Source: Hallella multisaccharivorax DSM 17128
GTDB taxonomy: Bacteria; Bacteroidota; Bacteroidia; Bacteroidales; Bacteroidaceae
Reading direction: 5' to 3'
Length of the DNA stretch: 64,000 nt
Assembly: GCF_000218235.1 (NCBI RefSeq)
Contig: NZ_GL945017.1
Coordinates: forward strand, 1,664,376 to 1,728,375
The notes beneath the pieces are model-generated. The model ran no database searches and had not been told where the DNA came from. It saw only the letters and a list, made by a program, of their open reading frames with translations. The translations under genes and the position numbers were made by a program. Shown here piece after piece: positions 9,538-17,608 of this stretch. The number at the start of each line of letters is the position of its first letter. The stretch's first letter is position 1.

Positions 9538-9930
9538 TTACATTTGTTCTATATTGCCGTGGATGGCATCCAACTCAGCCTTGATACCTCTGATTACTTT
9601 CACTGCAGCCTGAGCCTCCGGCATGATGACCTTATGGAAGTAGTTCTTGCTAAGCTTGTCATCAATGGCCAGCTCATTGGCACGGTGCATGACTTGGTTG
9701 AAGTTGCCGCCGAGCCACGAGAGTTGTTGCTGATACTTGTTGTAGAAGGTGAGCAGCGTCGTCATTGCTTCTATTCTCCCTCTTGTTCGTTTGTCGTCGA
9801 AACGGGTGACAGCATCACGAATCATGGCACTCGTATTGTCGCCGTAGCTTTGTGCTTTCTTCTGGAAGAGCTGCAGCTCTTCATCGTTGAGTCTGACTTT
9901 GCAGACATTGTTCCTGTTGGTATCGTTCAT
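9538..9930 (-). CDS. MobC-like relaxosome accessory protein (RHH), orphan
   Basis: 130 residues. The first half resembles a ribbon-helix-helix DNA-binding domain (VCKVRLNDEELQLFQKKA then SAMIRDAV). The middle has the MobC-family signature LSWLGGNFNQVMHRANEL (residues about 73-90), matching the L-x-x-I-G-N-N-L-N-Q-I pattern. Such proteins open the origin of transfer for a relaxase. A relaxase gene normally follows at once; here the next 258 bases downstream hold none and the Rhs operon begins. The protein may therefore act with a relaxase elsewhere, or be a leftover of a mobilization module. The stop codon overlaps an ATG (ATGTAA), the usual coupling to a next gene, but that frame stops immediately. 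Confidence 0.7.
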   Translation of the reverse strand: MNDTNRNNVCKVRLNDEELQLFQKKAQSYGDNTSAMIRDAVTRFDDKRTRGRIEAMTTLLTFYNKYQQQLSWLGGNFNQVMHRANELAIDDKLSKNYFHKVIMPEAQAAVKVIRGIKAELDAIHGNIEQM

Positions 9931-10280
9931 CTGTTGAAGTTGTTAAAGTTGGTAGTTATTGGAGATTGGAATTCACATTGGGCAGTCTTTGAGTTCATGG
10001 CCTCTTCATATTTCAAGAGATAATCCGGGAGTTGCTACCGAGATTTCATCCCCAGCTCCGCTGGCAAGTGACTTTTATGGTCATACGACGGCGAATGCCT
10101 CGTGTAGCCACAAAAGTACAACTTGCTATTCCCAATTGACTGCCGTAGCGGTATGTTTTGCGATATATATGGCATAATGTCTGTTTAAGGTGCTAAATGA
10201 GGTATTTCCCGTAGTTGTGGAGCGATCGTGATTAGTCGCAGACTCAGTATTTTACTGGCTCAGACTATGCGATTGATTAC

Positions 10281-10430
10281 TTTTATCACGTGATAACCGT
10301 GATAAGTATGATAACCTTTATCACGTGATAACCGTGATAAGTATGATAACATTTATCATGTGATAACCATGATAAGTATGATAATCTTAATCATGTGATA
10401 ACCATGATAAGTATGATAACCTTTATCAAT
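10281..10430. repeat. Tandem array 1: four and a fraction 35-base units
   Basis: The segment TCACGTGATAACCGTGATAA recurs at 10286, 10321, 10356 and 10391, with a partial copy at 10426, an exact 35-base period. Each unit contains a perfect palindrome (TTATCACGTGATAA or the variant TTATCATGTGATAA form) and a second GATAA half site. Units differ by point changes that mostly keep the palindromes. Looks like an array of protein-binding sites or iterons. Confidence 0.9.
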
Positions 10431-10462
10431 TGACCCAGATAAACTCTAACTCAAAGATGGGG

Positions 10463-10663
10463 AAAGATAGATCAGATAGAATCTATCTGCGGATTGCTCA
10501 GCTATATCAGATAGAATCTATCCGCGGATTGCTCTGATAGATCAGATAGAATCTATCCGCGGATTGCTCTGATTGATCAGATTGAATCTATCCACAGATT
10601 GCTCTGATTGATGAGATAGAATCTATCCACAGATTGCTCTGATTGCTCAGATTGATTTTATCT
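10463..10663. repeat. Tandem array 2: six 35-base units
   Basis: A second array with the same 35-base period but another sequence. The core AGATAGAATCTATC-GCGGATTGCTC begins with CAG at 10473, 10508, 10543 and 10578, then GAG at 10613 and CAG at 10648. Each unit has two dyads, GATAGA-TCTATC and, in the first units, ATCCGCGGAT. The outer units are more diverged. No spacers, so not a CRISPR. Confidence 0.9.
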
Positions 10664-10696
10664 TTCCCCAACCGTTGCGGATTCTCGAACATAAAA

Positions 10697-10830
10697 CAAT
10701 ATATTTGCTCAAGCAAGTTGTTTGCCCAAGTGAGATATTTGCGAGTGCAATATGCTTGCTCAAGCAATATGTTTGCGCATGTAATATTCTTGCTCAGGCA
10801 ATATGCTTGCAAGAGTAATATATTGACATA
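10697..10830. repeat. Tandem array 3: about eight 17-base units
   Basis: Consensus CAATATGYTTGCTCAAG. Units start at 10697, 10714, 10731, 10748, 10765, 10782, 10799 and 10816 (last one partial), an exact 17-base period, about half of the two 35-base arrays beside it. Each unit holds a TTGC core and a CTTGCTCAAG dyad in the best copies. Confidence 0.9.
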
Positions 10831-10846
10831 ATGCTTTGCCACAACG

Positions 10847-11281
10847 TCAGGACATCAAGGGTTTTGGTTTTCGTTTGACTTCCGCTTGCAGGGCTTTGAG
10901 ATGCCTTTCGGCCTTGCGTTCGTCAATGTTAGCCGCGGCATCGTCCGGATAGTGGGTGTCGCTGCATCCTCCGTCGGTAATCCACTTCATCAGTTCGTCC
11001 TGGAAAAAATAGAGCTTGTTGCCACGCTTGTGGAACGGTATCTTCCGCTTGGAGGTCATTTCGTAGATGGTCGACGGACTCTTGCCGAGTAGTTTGCTGG
11101 CCTCCGTCATGCCGATAGGTGTGTGCTTGGCTGCAGCGCACGTGCCGCTGGCGATGGACGACAACAGGGCGATGATCGTGTCGCACTTCTCATGGAGGGA
11201 TGCCAGAGATTCCGGCATCCCGTCAAAGGTAAATGTTCTCATGGTAGTAGTTGGTTGTGGGGTAGGTGTTTGGTTTTCCAT
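10847..11281 (-). CDS. Helix-turn-helix protein, excisionase-like (HTH_17 type)
   Basis: 144 residues. The centre (residues about 57-105) is a MerR-type winged helix as used by excisionases: MTEASKLLGKSPSTIYEMTSK, then KIPFHKRGNKLYFFQDEL. The N-terminal 45 residues form a predicted helical region; an inner Met (MRTFTFDG, 11242) is a possible alternative start. In Bacteroidetes elements such small proteins lie next to the integrase gene and either assist excision or regulate it; here the integrase ends 90 bases upstream on the same strand. Its 3' end abuts the tandem arrays, which are candidate binding sites. Confidence 0.75.
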   Translation of the reverse strand: MENQTPTPQPTTTMRTFTFDGMPESLASLHEKCDTIIALLSSIASGTCAAAKHTPIGMTEASKLLGKSPSTIYEMTSKRKIPFHKRGNKLYFFQDELMKWITDGGCSDTHYPDDAAANIDERKAERHLKALQAEVKRKPKPLMS

Positions 11282-11371
11282 AGTATCAAAATGTCAGTAG
11301 GTTATGATGATGTTTTTCTATTCTAAAAGTATGTGAGTATGTGAGCATGTAATAGTATGACAATGTGAGTC

Positions 11372-12481
11372 TCATTTCAATGAGATTTTTTTTGTTGCGT
11401 CACGCTTGAGCGAGCTGACTACGTCGGTATAGACTTGTGTCGTTGACACGTCGCTGTGGGTGAGCAGCTTCGAGATGGTGTATATGTCGGTGCCTGCTGC
11501 CAATTGCAATGTGGCAAATGTGTGGCGGAAGCAGTGGAAGGTGATGTGCTTTGTGATGCCTGCCGTCTTGAGCCATTTCTTCAGATGATAGGCTACGATG
11601 CCCGTGGTGAAGTCCTTGAACACCTGACCGTCCTTCCGTTCTCCGCACAGCTCTACGGCCTCGTCGCTGATGGGAAGGAAGCTCTCCTTCCGGGTCTTCT
11701 TCGTGCGGAAGTGGAGCATCCAACCGCCATCGGGCGAAGGCTCGATGTTGTCCCATTTCAGTCGGATGATGTCGCTGACACGTAGTCCCGTGAGCACTGA
11801 GAACAATGCCGCGCGTCTGAGCACCTCACTCTTGCAGGGTGTGGCCGACAGACGCTTCACCTCGTCAAGGGTCAGAAACTCCCTCGGCGTACTGTCGTTC
11901 TCTGCTTTTTCCAACTTCGTGGCGACATTCTCCTTGAGCTTGCCGTCCCCGAAGGCAATACGAAGCACCGCCTTCAACTTGCACAGACAATTGTTGGCCG
12001 ACGATGCCATCATCAGTTTGCCGTTGCGGGCGCACTTCTCCGACATGAGGTAGCTGAGGAACTTCTGGCAGTATTCCACGGTGATGTCGTCGAAGCAGCA
12101 GCTGCCGCCACAATAGTTCCTGAAGTGCTCAAATGCCGTCCGCCAGTTGTGCCCGTACTCATTCTTCTCCATCTGCTTCTCGAAATAGTCGAGGAAGCTC
12201 TCACGACCCTTGGACCGGTCGAGAAAACCGAACTGTTCGTTGATCACCGACTCCGTGCGGTGGCACTTGATGAGTTCCGCCTTCTTCATCATCGAGCGGT
12301 TGTACTCCTGCTGGAACCGCTCCACAGGATTGGCATAGATGTATATGCCCAGATACTCACGCCGTGTCATCCGACCCGTCCGGGGATGGCGGATGGCAGG
12401 GTAATAGTCAAGGTAGAGTGAGACCTTGCCCTTTGCCAGCTTCCGCTGGCGCACTGTCACTTTTGTACAAAGGTTTGTCAT
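11372..12481 (-). CDS. Tyrosine recombinase / integrase of the inserted element
   Basis: 369 residues, usual length for Bacteroidetes site-specific integrases. An N-terminal arm-binding domain (residues 1-90) and SAM-like core-binding domain (about 95-195) precede a catalytic domain with all expected residues: Arg in TGLRVSD, a Lys in the beta-hairpin FRTKKTRKE, HCFRHTFAT (H-x-x-R), LLTHSDV and the nucleophile Tyr in TTQVYTDV. Probably integrates and excises the element whose right end is in traG at 13794. Upstream, at 12660 and 13769, lie copies of GTTTGCAGYCGTTTG that could be arm sites. Confidence 0.88.
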   Translation of the reverse strand: MTNLCTKVTVRQRKLAKGKVSLYLDYYPAIRHPRTGRMTRREYLGIYIYANPVERFQQEYNRSMMKKAELIKCHRTESVINEQFGFLDRSKGRESFLDYFEKQMEKNEYGHNWRTAFEHFRNYCGGSCCFDDITVEYCQKFLSYLMSEKCARNGKLMMASSANNCLCKLKAVLRIAFGDGKLKENVATKLEKAENDSTPREFLTLDEVKRLSATPCKSEVLRRAALFSVLTGLRVSDIIRLKWDNIEPSPDGGWMLHFRTKKTRKESFLPISDEAVELCGERKDGQVFKDFTTGIVAYHLKKWLKTAGITKHITFHCFRHTFATLQLAAGTDIYTISKLLTHSDVSTTQVYTDVVSSLKRDATKKISLK

Positions 12482-12530
12482 AGTTATACTTATTTTTTCG
12501 TTTCAAATTAACTGACTAAATTTCCACTAT

Positions 12531-12640
12531 CGCTCTGCCGGGAGCAGCTAAATCTTTTACAAAGATTTTGCAAACGAGCGCAATGAAAGCTTGCTTTCAC
12601 ATTGCCGAGTGCAGCTAAATCTTCTACAAAGTTACGACCG
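12531..12640. repeat. Imperfect direct repeats with hairpin upstream of the integrase
   Basis: The motif GCAGCTAAATCTTYTACAAAG occurs twice (about 12546 and 12611). Between them is an imperfect inverted repeat, GCAATGAAAGC against GCTTTCACATTGC (about 12580-12604). It resembles interspersed intergenic repeats and not a coding region; the 63-codon minus-strand frame across it is likely spurious. Confidence 0.5.
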
Positions 12641-12659
12641 ATTACGTCTTGCAACAACT

Positions 12660-12674
12660 GTTTGCAGTCGTTTG
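12660..12674 (+). repeat. Possible integrase arm-type site (copy 1)
   Basis: GTTTGCAGTCGTTTG, matching 14 of 15 bases with the copy at 13769-13783 next to the traG junction. TTTGC-containing direct repeats are typical of Bacteroides integrase sites. Assignment is inference. Confidence 0.35.
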
Positions 12675-12778
12675 GTCTTGTTGATGCCTTATTTTCCATG
12701 TTTTACCCGTACATTTGCCGTTTTTTCGAAACGGACGGACTCGGATTTGGTCAATAGCACATACCCGTTTCTGACGGC

Positions 12779-13546
12779 TCATGTCGCTCCCTCGCGCTTT
12801 TCCTTGGTCGACGGGCTCTTGTCCTCAGCCTTTCTGCGCTCCGCTTCCCAGTCCTCCTTCAAGTAATAGAGCCGGTTGCCGTTGGCCTTCTTCGTCCTCA
12901 CATGGTGGGTGTTGGCGAACCGCCTGACCTGTGTCTTTCCCAATCCATAGATGCGCATGAGCTCTCCGCAGGTGTACCAATGCTCATTCAGTGTCCTGCC
13001 CAAACGCTCACGTTCCTCACTGACGGCCTTGTCGACAGCCTCCTTCGGATAGCATGTAGTGCCGAAAGCGTGGATGGACGGAATCTGATACCGCATCCTA
13101 AGCGTATAAAGACGACCGTAACTGTAGTCGAACTTCGCGCAAATCTCCGCCATCGTATAATGTGTGTCGTGGGTGACACCGACGGGGGCGCGGTCTTTGG
13201 CAGCCCGTTTGGACACTCTGCGAGTCTTGGCACCCTCATTCGCCTTTCCCTTGCTGTCCTTTCCCTTACAGTCATGCCATTTGTCTTTTGAGAAGATCGA
13301 CTGTGAGAGCGCCTCACCAAGTGCCGCCTCTATCATGCTGAGAATCTCCTTCCGTGCGACGACCGTCACGCGTTCCGAGAGTTTGACCGGGTGTAGCTTT
13401 CCACGACTGACCATCGTGTAGTAAGTCCTCAGGCTGATGCCGAGCATCTCCGCCACCTGCCGCGGGCGGTAGAACTCCTGTCGAGAGCCCACGCCGGCAA
13501 CGCTGCCGCCCGTAGTGTTAAGTTGTGTTTCGTTTTTCTTTCCCAT
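12779..13546 (-). CDS. Protein with two or three MerR/HTH_17-type DNA-binding domains
   Basis: 255 residues from the ATG at 13546 (MGKKNETQ); the frame is open further upstream but that part looks untranslated. Three helix-turn-helix segments are visible: FYRPRQVAEMLGISLRTYYT (residues about 26-45), YTMAEICAKFDYSYGRLYTLR (about 130-150) and WYTCGELMRIYGLGKTQVRRFA (about 189-210), each followed by a short wing. A Lys/Arg-rich stretch separates the first two. Probably a regulator or excision factor of the inserted element; it lies between the integrase and the right junction. Confidence 0.7.
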   Translation of the reverse strand: MGKKNETQLNTTGGSVAGVGSRQEFYRPRQVAEMLGISLRTYYTMVSRGKLHPVKLSERVTVVARKEILSMIEAALGEALSQSIFSKDKWHDCKGKDSKGKANEGAKTRRVSKRAAKDRAPVGVTHDTHYTMAEICAKFDYSYGRLYTLRMRYQIPSIHAFGTTCYPKEAVDKAVSEERERLGRTLNEHWYTCGELMRIYGLGKTQVRRFANTHHVRTKKANGNRLYYLKEDWEAERRKAEDKSPSTKEKREGAT

Positions 13547-13677
13547 AGTGCTTGTCCTTGTGAATTTATCCGTTTTCCGCTTTGCCCGGCAATTAATGTG
13601 CAGTGGCGTCGCAATATCTGCCTTATGGTGCAACATCTTATGCCGCGGCACTTCATTGTCAAGTTCCAAATGTGGTA

Positions 13678-13685
13678 CAAAATTA
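13678..13685 (-). promoter_or_regulatory. Candidate -7 box for the HTH gene
   Basis: On the minus strand TAATTTTG, matching TAnnTTTG. It gives a leader of about 125 bases before the ATG at 13546. No -33 element seen. Confidence 0.4.
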
Positions 13686-13737
13686 ATTAAAACGGATGGA
13701 ACCCACAATAGCCATTTGGGAAGACTGCAAATGCTTG

Positions 13738-15105
13738 TTAACTGATAATCAACCGATTACTTGCGACCGTTTGCAGCCGTTTGCCAACATTAATGTTCAT
13801 GTGGAAGGACTTGCCGCTTCCGCTGGGCCCGATGCAGAAAAAATTGGCGTTGTCGGTCATCTTCACGCTGCCTTCCTTGCCGGTGATGTCGATGCATACG
13901 GGCAGGCCCTGACGGTCGGTGTACCAGGTCTTGAGAGGTGTGTTCTCGGAGTGTTTGAGGTGCTCCTTGAAGAAGAGGCAGAGGGCTGCGTTGTTGAGCG
14001 TCAGGAAAAGGTCGTAGTCGGGGTTGAACGAGTAGGCATTGCCGGGGAAGGAGTCCATGAAGAGCTCCAGTTGGTTGTAGGCACTCTTGCTGGCGAAGAT
14101 GCCGCACTCGTAGAGCTTGGTCTCGATGAAGCTTGTAACGGGGGTCAGCTTCTCGGCCTTGCAGCTGACCAGCAGGTTGAAGTTGGTGTAGACGAGCAGC
14201 TTGCTGTCCTGGGCAAGGAGGTTCAGCACGGCTTCGATGTCGGCCTTGGCGATCTTGTTGCTGGGGTCGGGCATGGAGCCGTGGCGCTTGGCCTTACCTT
14301 GAAGCTTGCGGAGGAGCTTTCTTTGCTGAGGAATTTGTATGACCTGGTTGTAGATGACGCAGTCAGTATCGGGTATCTCGCTAAGAAAAGCCAGCAGGTC
14401 GGTGGCGATGACGTAGCCGTTGACGGCGACGGACTGGTAGGGCCTGATGAGCGATGGCAGGTCTATCTCGTCCACGTCGATGATGTCGAAGGATTTTACG
14501 ACCTTGTCGCCCATCCTCAGGCAGTCGTCACCGGCCTTGAAGCTCTGCATCGAGAATGGACCGGCCTTGAAGTGGAACGCCATGAAGCGGTGGAGGTACT
14601 CGTTGACCTCGTCCTTCGTGAGCTTGCGGTGCCAGACGCCGCGCTCCTTGAGGATGTCCATGACCTTGCTGACCTTCGTGTGGAAGTCGATCCAGGACTT
14701 TGGGTCGTACTTCACGAAGGCGGACTTCACCGCCTCCTGGGTGATGATGAGGTAGGTGCGGATCTCTGTGTATGGGCGGCCGTTGAAGTAACGGAAGTAG
14801 CTGCGCGTGAGGAACTCCATGTCATCGGTGATGGCATGGTGGTAGCTCTGACGGCAGAGGATGTCCTGTTTCTGAAGGGCGTAGCCTTCGCCGAGGGTCT
14901 GGACGATGTTGTTCAGCACGTCGGTGTAGGCGACGTACTGCACGGCATCGGTGGCATACTGCTGCACGGGGTTCTCGATCTCGATGATGACGGACGGATT
15001 GCCGTTCTTCGAGAAGAGAACCGTGTTCATCAGCTTGCCATCGGCATCCTTGATGTCCTGGAGCTGGGCGAAGAGACCGTCAAGCGGCTTGTTCTTGGTA
15101 CTCAT
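13738..15105 (-). pseudogene. traG: TraG, conjugation VirB4-type ATPase, truncated by the insertion
   Basis: 455 codons remain of a protein usually over 800 residues. The N-terminal VirB4/CagE-like domain is intact and the frame reaches the Walker A motif GPSGSGKS at residues 426-433, followed by FHMN. The last 18 residues (438-455) are foreign sequence from the inserted element. Walker B and the rest of the ATPase domain are gone, so the product cannot drive transfer unless the insert is excised. It lies 47 bases behind traF in the tra operon. Codon use and identity of the retained part look normal, which points to a recent event. Confidence 0.85.
13769..13800. other. Right junction of the inserted element in traG; possible attachment site
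   Basis: GTTTGCAGCCGTTTGCC (13769-13785) lies 10 bases inside the point where traG homology ends (13795/13794). Repeated GTTTGC hexamers next to the border, and a near copy at 12660, resemble integrase binding sites. The crossover would lie within the codons following the traG Walker A motif. The other end is outside the window, so the core cannot be defined. Confidence 0.45.
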
Positions 15106-15152
15106 GGGTGTATTATCTTTCTTTTTAGGTCTTTATCGAATGTTGTTTTGGG

Positions 15153-15440
15153 CTAATGCTCATACATTTTACAGTAGTAGAAGTTGCCGCGGTGCCGTTT
15201 CTTGCTGTGCAGTCCGCTGCGCTGCTTCACGTAGATGGAGATGATTCCCACGGCTATGAGGACGACCATGATGATGAAGCCTACGAGCTTGCCGAAGAGG
15301 ATGGACGAGAGCAGAAAACCGAGGAAGCTGATGCCGATGGCGGCAGCGGCATAGGTCAGGAACCTGCCGCGGATACCCATGAACTCCAATGGTTTCTGGA
15401 GTCCCTTGAAGACCGGGATGCCGTTGAAATTGATGTCCAT
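15153..15440 (-). CDS. traF: TraF, conjugative transposon membrane protein (DUF4133)
   Basis: 95 residues, normal size. It starts MDINFNGIPVFKGLQKPLEF, the family's conserved beginning, with two membrane segments (residues about 28-45 and 50-68) followed by a basic tail. Resembles VirB3-type proteins that dock to the VirB4-type ATPase TraG, which is the next gene. Upstream spacing to traE exon 2 is 127 bases and contains a strong hairpin, unusual for this otherwise tight operon. Confidence 0.85.
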   Translation of the reverse strand: MDINFNGIPVFKGLQKPLEFMGIRGRFLTYAAAAIGISFLGFLLSSILFGKLVGFIIMVVLIAVGIISIYVKQRSGLHSKKRHRGNFYYCKMYEH

Positions 15441-15509
15441 TAGGCTGATATTTTGTTTAGAATTATGTTTACGTTATATATAGTTCTTAAGGTGGATTTT
15501 CAGAGTTGA

Positions 15510-15549
15510 AAGGTGTCCGAGCCGACTCTTTACTTCGGTCGGACACCTT
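15510..15549. other. Strong stem-loop between traE and traF
   Basis: AAGGTGTCCGA (15510-15520) pairs perfectly with TCGGACACCTT (15539-15549); after one bulged G a further CCGA/TCGG pairing extends it, leaving a loop of about 9 bases. No T-run follows on the minus strand, so it is more likely an mRNA-stabilising or processing structure, or an attenuator, than a terminator. Confidence 0.6.
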
Positions 15550-15567
15550 GTAATCAGTAGCGTGTAA

Positions 15568-15668
15568 TCACTTGAAGAACAAAGGCAAAGCCTCGCTCAT
15601 TGCAAGGAATGCTATACAGCCGCCAATCGTGAGCATGATGGCCTTCTTCACGTCCTGATCTCCGTTCT
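15568..15668 (-). CDS. traE: TraE exon 2
   Basis: This 101-base piece encodes the C-terminal part of TraE (QNGDQDVKKAIML to LPLFFK, then TGA at 15568-15570). Joined to exon 1 (18199-18460) it gives 363 bases, an unbroken 120-residue protein with codon ATG-CAG bridging the splice point. It has no start of its own. The sequence matches the conserved end of DUF4134/TraE proteins with their second membrane helix. Confidence 0.88.
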
Positions 15669-15732
15669 GTAGGCTCGAAAAGGCAACGCCCATTTCCGCC
15701 TTACGGCGGTGGGTCTTCGCCCATCTGCCCCC

Positions 15733-15766
15733 GAACCGTACGTACATGTTTCCACGTATACGGCTC
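15733..15766 (-). ncRNA. Group II intron domain V
   Basis: Thirty-four bases, the canonical length. The strand starting GAGCCGTA pairs with TACGGTTC, a GAAA tetraloop closes the tip, and the AGC catalytic triad lies at positions 2-4 of the hairpin. This is the catalytic metal-binding core of the ribozyme. Confidence 0.88.
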
Positions 15767-15781
15767 TCTTGACTAACAGCT

Positions 15782-17608
15782 CTATTTGAGTCCTTGCTGA
15801 ATCAGTGAAAAGCACTCTGGACACACCACAAGAGTCTTCCTATGGATTGCCATCATGATTTTCTCTGACTCCTTATCACCTTTTAGGTGATTTAGATTGC
15901 GAACTTCATGGACGATTAATCCATCAACGTGCTCTTTTCCGCAAAGTTCACACACCCCCGACCGAAGTCTTTCAGGTATGCTTGGGAACGGGATAGAAAT
16001 CCGATGTGGAAGAATGTCCACTTTATGGTTAATATCAGCGTTCCTGCGCTTAAAGCCTCCATTATAGAGCATTCTGAACTTCTCTTTACCCTTCTTGTCC
16101 TTGTAGGGAATAACAAAGTCTTTGTCCTTGCGGAACTTCTTCTTTACCTGCATGGATGAAAGATTAAGTTTCTGTCCAAGAGTCTTATATAGACTCCACT
16201 CCATAATGTAGCCAAAAGTAGAGCACACAGAAGAAGTGTTATACGCAATGGAGAAATAGTTGTAGAATCCTCTGATTTCACTGTTGTATTGTGCGAGAAT
16301 CTTGTCGGGCTCAAGTGCTATGAGCTTCCCACGAGACTTTGAACGCCACACATCTTTCCCTCGGATTTTCTCAATTTTGAGAGCCTCCAGGACAGATAGT
16401 TTCTTTCTCGCAGTCTCAATGTTCACTGTCAGCACAACAGAACCATTAAAGACTCTACTACGGATTCCATTCTTGTTTCTCTTCACTGAGTTGGATTTTC
16501 TTACAGAGATTTCATATCCGAGAAACTTGGCTTTATCCTGCGCATTGGTGATGAGCGTCTTCTCGTCTGATAGTTCAAGATGCATTTTATCGCTCATAAA
16601 CTTGGCGATGTCCGCTTTCATCTTTTCGCAGTCGGCCTTGCTGCCTATGACTCCGACAAGGAAGTCATCAGCATATCTCACATATTGCAATCTTCTGTAA
16701 TTTTCATCCATTGGCTCCGTGGGTGACATGCTGAGCTTTTGCTTGCGCATACTTTGATACTCTCGTATCATTTCCGCACGCTCATTACGGTCTTCCGCAG
16801 AGTTAATCTTCTTCTTCAGATTGCACATCCAAGTATTCAAGCAGTAGTACTTGTTGTTTCTCTTTCGTCCATCCCCCTTGGTAAACTTATCAGCGTATTC
16901 CGCCATATACTTGTCGAACTGATCGAGGTAGATATTAGCCAATATCGGGCTAATAATACCCCCTTGAGGAGTTCCCGAGTATGTATTATGGAATACCCAG
17001 TCCTCTGCATAACCCGCATTCAGGAATTTTCTAATCAGTCTTAGGAAGCGCTCGTCTGCTATTCTCTTTCGGAGAATGGCTATCAGAACGTCATGGTCTA
17101 TGTTATCGAAGAATCCTTTAATATCGCCTTCAATAAACCACTTTGCTCCCGAAAACTGCTTCTGAATCTGAGCAAGTGCAGTATGGCAGCTGCGATTAGG
17201 TCTGAAACCATGGGAAGTCCACTCAAAGTATCCTTCATGGATGGCTTCAAGAATCATCTTCACTACCTGTTGCACCAGCTTGTCACTGAAAGCAGGGATA
17301 CCCAACGGGCGCTTCTTACCGTTTTTCTTCGGTATGTACACTCGCCTTGCAGGGAATGGCTGATATGTCTCGCCTCGGAGACTTTTGATGAGAGTGTCAA
17401 TCTGTTCAAGGGTGAACCCTTCGGCAGTTTTATTATCAGTGCCTGCCGTCATATTGCCTGGTTTGGCGTATATGATTTGATAGGCAACTTCAAAGAACTT
17501 TCTGTTGAACAGATTTCGGTACAGCCGCTCGAACTTGTAGTCCGAATCTGAGCTGTGTTCGCTTAGAGCTTTTAATACGCTCTCTGGATTTCTTAATGAA
17601 TCACTCAT
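15782..17608 (-). CDS. ltrA: Group II intron reverse transcriptase/maturase with HNH endonuclease
   Basis: 608 residues. The reverse transcriptase domain spans about residues 60-380, with motifs including RPLGIPAFSDKLVQQ, an HGFRPNRSCHTAL segment, GTPQGGIISPILANIYLD and the catalytic YADD near residue 313. A maturase X domain follows at about 410-530. The C-terminus is an HNH nuclease with zinc-binding cysteines (CELCGKEH at about 557, then HKVxxLNHLKG-like region, and CPEC near the end). This enables splicing and retrohoming. Intact, with no frameshift. It is encoded inside domain IV of the intron in traE and on the same strand. Confidence 0.95.
   Translation of the reverse strand: MSDSLRNPESVLKALSEHSSDSDYKFERLYRNLFNRKFFEVAYQIIYAKPGNMTAGTDNKTAEGFTLEQIDTLIKSLRGETYQPFPARRVYIPKKNGKKRPLGIPAFSDKLVQQVVKMILEAIHEGYFEWTSHGFRPNRSCHTALAQIQKQFSGAKWFIEGDIKGFFDNIDHDVLIAILRKRIADERFLRLIRKFLNAGYAEDWVFHNTYSGTPQGGIISPILANIYLDQFDKYMAEYADKFTKGDGRKRNNKYYCLNTWMCNLKKKINSAEDRNERAEMIREYQSMRKQKLSMSPTEPMDENYRRLQYVRYADDFLVGVIGSKADCEKMKADIAKFMSDKMHLELSDEKTLITNAQDKAKFLGYEISVRKSNSVKRNKNGIRSRVFNGSVVLTVNIETARKKLSVLEALKIEKIRGKDVWRSKSRGKLIALEPDKILAQYNSEIRGFYNYFSIAYNTSSVCSTFGYIMEWSLYKTLGQKLNLSSMQVKKKFRKDKDFVIPYKDKKGKEKFRMLYNGGFKRRNADINHKVDILPHRISIPFPSIPERLRSGVCELCGKEHVDGLIVHEVRNLNHLKGDKESEKIMMAIHRKTLVVCPECFSLIQQGLK

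Larger units (their letters stand above)
9931..10846. other. Long intergenic region holding three tandem-repeat arrays
   Basis: No convincing gene lies here. Bases 9931-10280 show nothing recognised. Three consecutive short tandem arrays occupy 10281-10830 and are listed separately. The open frames read across the third array in both directions are products of the repeat and not genes. The region separates the HTH/integrase block from the MobC-like gene, a plausible place for an origin of transfer or replication. Confidence 0.6.
1..13794. mobile_element. Putative integrative/mobilizable element inserted in traG (left end outside window)
   Basis: TraG homology stops after the codons for FHMN at 13795, directly behind its Walker A motif, and everything to the left is unrelated to the tra operon. 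Between that point and base 1 lie an integrase, two HTH proteins, a MobC-like protein, tandem-repeat arrays and a four-gene surface/Rhs operon, all on the minus strand. The integrase sits within 2.5 kb of the junction, as is usual for such elements. The missing 3' half of traG and traH onward are not found in the window, so the insert extends past base 1. No relaxase is seen. A large deletion or rearrangement instead of a clean insertion cannot be excluded; finding the rest of traG beyond the left edge with a repeated core sequence would settle it. Confidence 0.65.

Noticed and set aside
10281..10663. 35-base repeated units as a possible CRISPR array
   Set aside because: Units are contiguous with no spacers and no cas genes are nearby.
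10588..10842. Open frames on both strands across the 17-base array
   Set aside because: Both are translations of the tandem repeat; composition is repetitive and no start context or homology is seen.
12508..12699. Minus-strand frame of 63 codons upstream of the integrase
   Set aside because: It crosses an interspersed inverted/direct repeat and has no protein-like features.
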